Assembly: GCA_036245525.1 (NCBI GenBank)
Contig: BTPG01000006.1
Span: 70,981,964 to 71,045,963, forward strand
From: Semisulcospira habei
Taxonomy: Eukaryota; Mollusca; Gastropoda; Semisulcospiridae
Direction of reading: 5' to 3'
Length of the DNA stretch: 64,000 nt
The notes below the pieces were generated by a model. It did not search any database, was not told the DNA's origin, and saw only the letters and a program-made list of their open reading frames with translations. The translations under genes were made by a program, and so were the position numbers. Below, in pieces: positions 51,101-61,800 of this stretch (positions are counted from its first letter, which is position 1; each line of letters starts with the position of its first letter).

Positions 51101-52832
51101 TGGAATACGACCTGGACACTGATCAGTTCGGCCGCACTGCAACTGTGCGACTTTGATTTACCAGGACTTTTAACTGACGTCGTTTTGCCTGGGCGTGCAA
51201 AGAAAGTCCATACTATTAAAAAAAAAACACGCTTGGAAAGGACATGCAGGGGGAAATCCAGCGAAACGAATCATTTTTAGTTTAGTCCTTAACATAACGG
51301 GCGTGACCTACGCTTTTTCCCTTATTACTATTAACGTGGCTAAACCGTCTGTCTCAGACCTGGGGCCTGATGCACCAGTGAGCTTAGTCCTGCACCAGCC
51401 ACTAAGCAAAGCTATTGCAAAGCACCTTGCTTAGTGGCTGGCGCAGAATTAAGCTCGCTCATGCTACTGGCCCCAGATTCTACTTCAATCTTAACCCCTC
51501 TTACATACCGTGCCGTTGAAGTAGACAAACTGGCTCCTGCCAGGTTTAGTCTGGTTGGCTCCCTGGTATCGTAAGATGGCCGTCACGATGCCGTTGAAAT
51601 ACCAGCAGTCACGCAGGCCGTTAGCGCGAATCCAGTAATTGTCCACAGGGTGGTCAGTTGAGATCACTACGTCATAGCGCTCACCTGGGGGAGGGGGGGG
51701 GGAACACAGTTACATGTGTGTTAGTCTGTGATTTTGGACCTTACGGCATCTTCCCGTAAGGTCCAAAATTACAGGCCAACACAGAGGTAAATTCGTAAGA
51801 TTCAAAATCTTAGACCAGCCAAAACACTTAATTCTTAAATTGTATCTCGTCACGACCAGATGTCAATGAGACACGTACTTGTTAACTCGTGAAATCCCAC
51901 GGGCGCATTTCCATTTTTTTTTTTTTAGGTGTCACCTAAAGAATATGTGCCAGCTGAAGGAGGTGGACCGACCATGATAATTCAAGGGTAGCTCCAGATA
52001 AGCTTGGCGCCTATAGGCTCCAAGCTAATCTGGCACTACCCTTGAATTATCACCGTCAATCCATCTCCTGCTGTAGGGCGTTTGGGTTAAATGGGTTAAA
52101 ATATTTTTAGTATTAGACATCTTATTGTGCATGTGGTGTTTTGAAACGTAAGCGAATGATAAGTTAACGATTTTACCTTTTTTATTCTGAAAAGTGCGCA
52201 TTTTTTTTTTTAATTAAGTACGTCTAGGTGCCAAGTTATTTCGGCACCTCCTTGATGCTGCATTGTATTTGAGGCTGTGATAGCTGACGGCTGTGTAAGA
52301 AACTGACCTGGGCCCATCATAACGCTGTCAACTGTGACAGGGGATACCGGGTTGCCGTCTGCCGCGATAACCTGAAACGGCACAGTCATCTTGGTGAGAC
52401 ATATCCAAGAATTCAAGTAATAGAAATTCCCCCATATGCTCACGTCCCCAGTTAGCAAACGCCTCCGGCCCTACGTCGGCCGCCGGGGGTCTGCGCACAA
52501 ATGTGCGCGGACCCCCTGCGGCGGACGTTGGTCCGAGGATCTTCTGTTGGAGGGCCAACATTATTTGGTGCGCGCATAGTAGAGAAGCATGTGTCTGTAT
52601 GATATGATTGAAAACTAAAAGAACATAATCCAGCTTGAGCCAAGGGTGACAAATATGACGTGTTTCCTTCTGTCCATCAAGAAATAGATTTTTTTTTAAT
52701 TGAATAAAAACCACACGTAGGCCTAAACATGGTTCTTTAAGACTCGTCATTGTTTAAAACAAAAGCGAGTACATGTCTACGTTTGTTCAATTCACCAAAC
52801 TGTTATTATTATTATTATTAATGTTATTATTA

Positions 52833-52886
<54 letters not shown>

Positions 52887-55800
52887 ATAGTGGCTATTTT
52901 ATTATTATTATTATTATTATTATTGTTACACTGCATGTATTATTATTCCTCGCGCTGGGACCATACGGCGTTGAGGCGCGTCCCCTGGGTGGTGGATAGG
53001 GGGTCCCTCGTGAGAGGGGTGCACCGAATGAAATAAGGTGCCGTGAACCAACATGGTCTAAGGGAAGGTGACCCCGACAGAAAACCCCTGGTCCTCCTAG
53101 TAAGGGGGTTGGGCGTGGGGTTAGCTTCCCCACCCTGCAAAAAAGGAAATAGCTACAAAAACGCCGACGAAAAGACTAACAGTAATTCCTTTCCTGGAGG
53201 AGGAAGGTTCTTCTACTAGAAGACTTATGACGTCCTGTGGTGAAAGCCGGAAGTCTTCGGAAGCCACAGGACCGAGCCGCCTCTCTCTATCCAGGGATAC
53301 AACCATGGGCACATGGAACGTCAAGACCATGTACCAGAGCGGCAAGGCCGCCCAGATAGCAGCGGAAATGCAAAAGTACAACCTTTCCCTGCTAGGCATC
53401 AGTGAAGCCAGATGGACGCAGTCTGGCCAGAAAAGGCTGTTAAGTGGGGAGATGATTCTGTATTCAGGTCATGAAGATGAGAATGCCCCCCATACAGAAG
53501 GAGTAGCACTCATGCTGTCACCAGTGGCACAGAGAGCGCTGATGGGCTGGGAACCTCTTGGGCCAAGAATTATAACAGCAGCCTTTAGAACCAAGAAAAA
53601 GCTCAAGCTGAACGTCATCCAGTGTTATGCGCCCACCAATGACAGTGACGAGGAAGAGAAACAAGAGTTCTACGACCGACTCCAGAGTGCCGTGGACAAA
53701 TGTGCGGAGCGAGACATCACCATCGTCATGGGCGATTTTAATGCCAAAATAGGGGAGGACAACACCGGATACGAAGAGGTGATGGGGAGACAGGGACTAG
53801 GCTCGGAGATGAGTGAGAATGGGGAGAGGTTTGTAGACTTTTGTGCTCTAAACCGACTTGTCATTGGAGGCAGCATCTTCCCACACAGAAGAATACACAA
53901 AGCAACTTGGGTCTCACCTGACCATACAACAGAGAACCAAATAGACCATATCTGCATTAGCAAGAAATTCAGAAGATCCCTTCAAGATGTTCGAGTGAGG
54001 AGGGGAGCAGATGTCGCCTCAGACCACCATCTGCTTACCTTAAGAATGAAGCTCAAGCTAAAGAAAAGCCGCACAGAGACAACAAGAAGACAGCGCTATA
54101 ATGTAGGCCTCCTGAGAGAAACTGGAGTTAGAGAAGAGTTCAAACTGGTGCTGTCCAACCGGTTTCAAGCGCTACAGGAGCTAGTAAATGAAGAGGAGGC
54201 GGTCACCACAGAGCAGCAGTGGAAGGCAGTTAGAGAGGCGCTGAACTCAACCTGCAAAGACACTGTAGGGTTCAAGAAACACCACCACAAGGACTGGCTG
54301 TCGGCACAGACCTTGAAGAAGATAGAAGCGAGGAAGCAGAAGAAAGCAGCGGTCAACAACAGTCGCACGAGAGCAGCCAAAGTAAGGGCACAGGGGGAAT
54401 ACTCGGAAGCCAACCGCGAGGTGAAGAGGAGTATCAGGGCAGACAAGAGGGCCTACACAGACAGCCTGGCAGCAGAGGCAGAAAAGGCAGCAGGCAGCGG
54501 CAACATGAAACAGCTCTACGACATTACCAGAAGATTGTCGGGTAAGTATGGCCATACAGAAAGACCAGTAAAAGACAAAGAAGGCAAGCCTATTGCAGAC
54601 AGAGCAGACCAACTCGACAGATGGGCCGAGTATTTTGAAGAGTTACTGAACAGACCTAGCCCACCCGACCCCCCCGACATCCAGCCGGCAGAGACCGACC
54701 TACCCATCAGCTGTGAAAGACCCAGCCGGGAAGAGATCAGAAAAGTAGTGGCATTTTTGAAGAATGGCAAAGCAGCAGGGCCAGATGGCATCCCAGCGGA
54801 GTCTCTGAAAGCAGACCTAGAGACAACAGTTGAGATGCTGTACCCACTGTTTGGAAAGATCTGGGAAGAGGAGGTGATGCCGGCTGACTGGAAGGAGGGG
54901 TACCTAATCAAGCTTCCCAAGAAAGGCGACCTCAGCAAGTGTTCCAACTACAGAGGAATCACCTTGCTGTCAGTACCAGGAAAGGTCTTCAACAGGATCA
55001 TCCTAGAAAGAATGAAGAGCTCCGTTGACCCCCAGCTGAGAGACCAGCAAGCAGGATTCAGGAAGAACCGATCATGTACAGACCAGATCGCCACTCTCCG
55101 CATCATCGTGGAACAGTCTCTGGAGTGGAGCTCCCCGCTGTACGTCAACTTTGTGGATTATGAGAAAGCATTTGACAGCGTGGACCGAGAGACTCTGTGG
55201 AAACTCCTACGACACTACGGTGTACCCACAAAGCTCGTCCGCCTGATCAAGAGCAGCTATGATGGCATGACATGTCGCGTGATCCACGAAGGGCAGTTCA
55301 CCAGAGAGCTCCAGGTCAGAACTGGTGTCAGGCAGGGGTGTCTGCTGTCTCCGTTCCTCTTCCTACTGGCCATAGACTGGGTCATGAAGATGACCACAGA
55401 GCACAGACGAAGTGGAATACAGTGGACACTGCGGACACAGCTGAACGACCTCGATTTTGCAGACGACTTGGCATTACTGCCCCACACTCATCAACAAATG
55501 CAGGACAAGACCACGAGGCTTGCTGACATCTCGTCCCAAGTGGGCCTCACCATTCACAAACAGAAAACAAAGACAATGAGGCTGAACGCAACCAGGGAAG
55601 AACCAGTCTTGCTTGCTGGCACCCCGTTGGAGGAGGTGGAGTCCTTCACCTATCTCGGGAGCATCATAGACAAAAAAGGCGGCACTGATGCAGATGTCAG
55701 AGCACGAATCGGTAAAGCCAGAGCAGCCTTTCTCCAGTTGAAAAAAGTGTGGAGTTCCAGAGAGCTGTCACAACACACCAAAGTCCGGATTTTCAACTCC

Positions 55801-58800
55801 AATGTAAAAGCAGTTCTCCTATATGGAGCAGAGACATGGAGATTGACAAAAACCACAGTCAACAGAGTACAGACCTTCATGAACAGTTGCCTTAGAAGAA
55901 TTTTGAAAATCCACTGGCCAGAGAAGATCAGCAACGTCAGACTCTGGGAGAGAACAGAGCAGATAACAGCAGAGAATGAAATTGGGCGAAGAAGATGGGG
56001 ATGGATCGGTCATAGTCTGAGAAAGCCAGCTTCCAGTATCACTAGGCAGGCATTGTCATGGAACCCCCAGGGAAAGAGGAAAAGAGGTAGGCCGAGAAAC
56101 TCCTGGCGTCGAGACCTCCAAGCAGACATCAAGAGACTGGGAACCACCTGGAGTAGAATCGAAGGAGAAGCACAGGACAGGAGTTGCTGGAGGTCTCTCG
56201 TCGACGGCCTATACCCGGGTAGGGGTGACAGGCGTAAGTAAGTAAGTAATGTATTATTATTACTATTATTATTATCGTTATGATTGTTACATGTGTGATG
56301 TACCTATTGATCTGCAATTACCTGCAGAGCGTGGTAGTCAAAGAAGACGCGGAATGGACACTTTTGTGAAGCACTGATGATCCGGAACCTGTAGCGCTTG
56401 TCTTTTTCTACCGTAAACACAGACACAGGTGGACGGGCGCTGGTCAGTGGCGACCCGCTCAAGTTTCTCTCGTTCTTCACCTGTACAGGGAAACGCAAAA
56501 GATTACTGATCAGTCACACTATTTCGCGACAGGTGGGAGTCATGAGGTCAGACAGCGCTATTGGCGTCCGTGATAATGTGGTGCTAACCTTGCATAGGCT
56601 TATCTCTTAAACGTTCGTGCAAATTGTATGCATTTTTGACAGCGCAACAGGTAAATGGTTAAAAATACACAAAACTAGTGCAAGTGTTAACATATTATAG
56701 ACATATTATATATCAGTTGAAAGCAAATTGAATTTTCTTTCAAACAGGCACACTAACAACAAGAAATAATTACACTGTAAATCATGAAGAAGGGTTCAAT
56801 GTCTAAATTTTATTTTTATTTTACCGCAAAATATTAAACATTCAATAGTCGCAAAGAAGAAAATTTTTTTATTACTGTACAACAGTCACTAAAAGAAGTT
56901 AATTCTGAAAGCCACTACAATTCCTGACAAAACAAGCCCAAGTATGTTAAAATTGCTTTATAAATGTATGTTCTATCCTCATGAAGACAAAGTGACTGAA
57001 ATACGTAAACGTAGCAGAAATGCACAAGAATTTGCAGAGAGCAAGTACGTGATAGGATGCGAATTTATTTTATTTTATTTTAATATATTTCGTATTTTTA
57101 CAGCATGGAGTCATTCAAACATTAATGTGAACCCTATACAACTAATAAAATTAGTGAAATTAAAAAAAAAAGACGATTCTAAATTTTTCATAGCAGTGGA
57201 AAATTCCACTGTGAAAGCATCGATGGAATTCCATCGATGTCAAGGGAGGCAAACGTTTAAGAGTTATGAGGACAAATACACAGTAATCAAAAAGTGCTCT
57301 GGCCGACTCAATCCTTAAATGGCCCGCGCACAGCCATGCGCGGGCCAACTAAGGCTTGAGTCGGCCAGAGCATTTTTTGTTTTTTGTGTATCTATTTGGA
57401 AGCCACTAATCTGACCGCGTTATATCCGATATCGCGATATTTTGATGGAGTTTATCCTGTGCTTGATTGTCTTCAAGCAGCGAGTTCATAACGTATTGTA
57501 TTTTTCAATTTCTAAAATGCTCAAGGTTCAAATAATCCATATGAACATGATACACATCATAACCGATGATGCATAATTATTATTAATTCTGCTGGAATTG
57601 AATTCAAACTCACTCAAGTGATTTTCTCAGTATCACAAAAACATCACTTTAAGGCCTTAACAATCTGCTGTCATGAACATCTATTCATTCGTGACTGATT
57701 TTACCTCATAGATATCCGCCCGTCCATTGATTAGAGCGGACATATTCATGTTATTGATGGTGTATGCATCGTGCATCAAGTGTATAAACCGGTCATTTGA
57801 CGTCTCCGGCATCCAATCAGAGATCAAAATGACGTGTTCTGACAGATCATAGTCGTAGAGCGCCGAATGAGGATCGGCATTTTCCGGCTGTCGCACGATA
57901 AATGGGCCTGACATCCCGTCCCCCATCTGTAGCCCTGAGTGGGAGTGGTACCAGTGAGTACCGGCCGGCGACGCCACGAAATCGTACCTTGTAGTGGACA
58001 AGACATAGGTGTGAAACACATTTCAAAAAGAAGAACTAAGATTGGTTGTTTGCATGTTCAAGACTGACTTGTGATCACCACTTTACTTTCAGTGGCTTAA
58101 CTCATTCTACCCCAACACCGAAATCCCCCAATTTTGCCGTTGTCCTCTGAAGACTGCATTGCAGTGCAGGACACAGATCGACCATGATAGTTCAAGCGTG
58201 ATGCCAGAATAGCTTGGCGCCCATAGGCGCCAAGCTATTCTGGCATCACCCTTGAACTATCATGGTAGGCGCCAAGCTATTCTGGCATCACCCTTGAACT
58301 ATCATGGTCGATCCTTATCTTGCTGTGGTGTGTCTGGGGTAGAATGAGTTAACACATTCTGCCCTAGGACCGAAATCTCCAGATTTTTAAGTTGCCCTCT
58401 GAAGGACTTTGTTACAATTCTAGAGACAGATCGAGCGTGATATTTCAAGGGTGGTGCCAGAATAGCTTGGTGCCTATCACCCTTGAACTATGATCCTCGA
58501 TCCATGTCTTGCTGTGGTGTGTTTCAATGAGTTAACATTGTCTGCAAAGTGTAACAACAATAAGTCCATTATTTTTCTGTGAAGAAAAAAAAAAGAGATT
58601 TTCGTTGTACGAAAATCTTGCTTTTCCAAAACATTGACTTTCTCTCTTTCGCCTACACAGGCACCGAAACAGTTGCGTCCCTGCAACCATCACTGTTGTA
58701 CTGTGAGGATAACTCTGCCAGCTTTAGGCATATATAGATACATAATTAAGTGTGTCCAACAAGGAATAGATCTTCATCAGAAATTGCGCATCGTGTAGTT

Positions 58801-61800
58801 GTGACTTCTTTTTTCCGGCAGTGGGAGGGATAAAACATGTGTACAATGACAATGAATAGCACTTTGGATTCGGTAGCGCTCTTTGTCGAGGTGAGACACC
58901 TCGAAAAAGAGGGCTATCGACATCGAAAGTGTTAAGGTTTCATCGATGGGTAATGTCGATTTCGGTCTGTATGAGTCTGTAAACTAAAGCCTGGTTACAT
59001 TTCATTTTCACATCGTTACATCAGGCACATACAATTCGACCAAATACAATTCGACCACAGTGATAATGATGACTAGACTGTGCTGCTACAAAAAGAGGAA
59101 GATGGTTTACCTGAATGATTCCAAGGGCTGTATTGGGCACTGTGTGAGATGGGCTGCCCCGTCCATATAAGGCGTGCCCCGCTGGTGCATGCCGTGCCAG
59201 TGGAGGCTGGTGGTGGCCCCGTCGCTCAGCATGTTAGTGACCCACACCACCACTCGATCATTCTCACAAACCTGCAGGTACGTATATGTGGGATATATAT
59301 CAATGTCAAAATCACAAGTATCAAAGCTACTAGCATATATAATGGAAAATGACCATCACAGTAATGCGTGCCCAAATGCATCCATCCTTTCACTTACTTA
59401 CAAAAATAAACACACAAACAAACGAACAAATAAAGCAATTGTGACCTCTATGGCCGGGCCGGGAATCTGTCTGTTGACTGTGACCACCGGCCGGAACTTG
59501 CCGTCTCCCGAAACGCACTGAGGCCGGAAGCAATCCGTTAGGTTGAAAGGGCAGTCCCAGCATGCCTTAGACAATGTCCGGTACCACTCCACAGTGAAGT
59601 TATACTCGCACGTCATTGGCTGCTGCTCTTGAACACATTTTCGTGCGCAAGGATGTGTTGCTGCAGATACTGAAATTGGAATGAATCAGTTAATACTAAA
59701 CCATTCACTGCTGGAACAGAGTAAAAGTTCACCCAGCTGCAAGAGGCACAGATCCTAATGAGGCCCCGCTGTCGCTCATTAGATCTATGCCTCTTACTGG
59801 CTCCATTTACGTTGTACTTGAATCATAGTTGAATAATTTGTCATAATATATGTTGAACCGAAGTAATTTTCAGCAGTGATACAATGCGTTTGAGATATGT
59901 TCTGACAGGAAACATATTTCCTGAAAGAGCGACTCGTTTCTGACTGGTAGGGCTGAGGTCAACGCTTCATTAGCTTAAAAGTAAAAGTAGAAGCACAATT
60001 TACTTTTAATTTGTTTTTTCCCTAAACTGATCAGCTATGCTCGAATTAACTTTCGATTAATTAGTATGTATTTTATTAAAAACTATTTTATCAGTTTACT
60101 AGTTTCTAGTGGAAAGGTCACTTCCGCCTAAAGGACAATGTATTTTATTGATATCTTAATTTTTACTTTGATACTTCCATATCACAAAAATGGATGAATG
60201 CTTAATAAATCCCCATAGTTTTTCAGCCTTCTACTTTTGCGGCGAGTCTCTACGGGCGTGGACTAGACTTGAAGAAATGGTAATACTATACCACATCCAA
60301 CTGATTTACTTCTTGTATCTGGGGGAAAAAAGATAAGTGCATGTGGTACTTAATTTATTCGAGACGACCAGCATGCGGACACGCGGCGAACAGCTGCGTG
60401 TCCACATGCTGCTTGTCTCAAATATGTTAAATCAGTCTTGTTCGCAAAGTGCACTAAGCAAGGTGCTCCGCTATAGCGGACTACTTTGCTAAGTGGCTGG
60501 CACAGGACTAATTAAGCTTACTTATGCCGCCGACCTAGCGAAGCAGTTTGCTTAGTGGCTGGAGCAGGACTAAGCTAACTCGTGCAACTGACTAAACGGA
60601 ACACCTTGCTAAGTGGAGGGCGCAGGACTAAGGTCACTCACAGAAATGAGCCCACGTGCGCCAAGGTCAGCTTGGGCGAGTGGACCTTACATTCCCTTAC
60701 TGGGCTCCCAGCGGCTCCCAGATGCTTCCAGCGGCTCCCACCCGCAACATGTCTGTCTCCGCGGCGAATCGCATTTGGATACGCGGCTTTATGCCGTTTA
60801 TCCGAATGCGGATCGCCGTGGAGAGCTAACTGCATAAAAATGTCCATATTTAATCATAGACATTACAGACCAGGACACATGTGGCATGACTTCCGCTTCC
60901 AGATGCCAAGAAAATCATGTTATATCCTTGCGCTGTCCCGATTAAGCCATCTAACAGGTGTGGTCGCCAATGGAAAAAAAAAGTAAATTTAGCCACCCAA
61001 AGGCCTTGGGAAATCTGGTCGCTGCTAAAAGGTGGTCTCTTATTCAGGATCTGCAATAAGAAGTTATAAATGGCAATTTTTTTTTATTTTTTAAGGCGGT
61101 CAGCGGGCCATCTCCACGAATCAGGCGATACAAGAAAAGTAAATCTGTTCGTATCTGAGTTTGCGCCTGAATTGTTGGATCTGGGACGCAGTTCGTATGT
61201 ATTGACCGACAAAGTGTATCACAAACACTGCAAACACGATCCGACCACGGTTTTACATCTCGCAGTTTCAAGAGGCGTACATCTTCATGAGCCCCTGCAG
61301 GCTGCAAGGACTCAGTAAGATCTATGCCTCTTGCTTGAATAACCAGCACCGTTACGTACAATAGCTGTGAGGGTCTTTGCATTTTAACCCTTTCCCTGCC
61401 AGTGATCACGCGTCTGAAACTAATGCACTCTGACAAGACATTCGCGTGAAGAACACGCATGAAAAGGGACTTTAAATGGGCACAAAGAACACAGGACTAG
61501 CAAGAGACATGAATCCTCATGAATCCCCGCGACTGCTGTGGCTCGTGAGGATTTATGTCTCTTGCAGATGGGTAGCTTTAGTCAACCGGGATTTAAGGGG
61601 TTAAACCACGCAGGCCAGCGAGGTCTTTGTGGCAACTGACACCGATCCTGTTGTATGGGGATGGAACATCAAGAATAAATAAAGAACCTGGGTTAGACAC
61701 ATGAGTGCGCACGCCACTAAGCACCCTATAGTTGACACAGTCACAGTGACACAATTTATTTTGGGACATTGGGGTATTCAGTTTCAACGAAGCATGTTTA

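Noticed and set aside
57824..58021. Alternative frame over laccase exon 4 ([12 protein letters not shown])
   Set aside because: An out-of-frame shadow. The other frame contains HWYHSH and joins both neighbours in phase.
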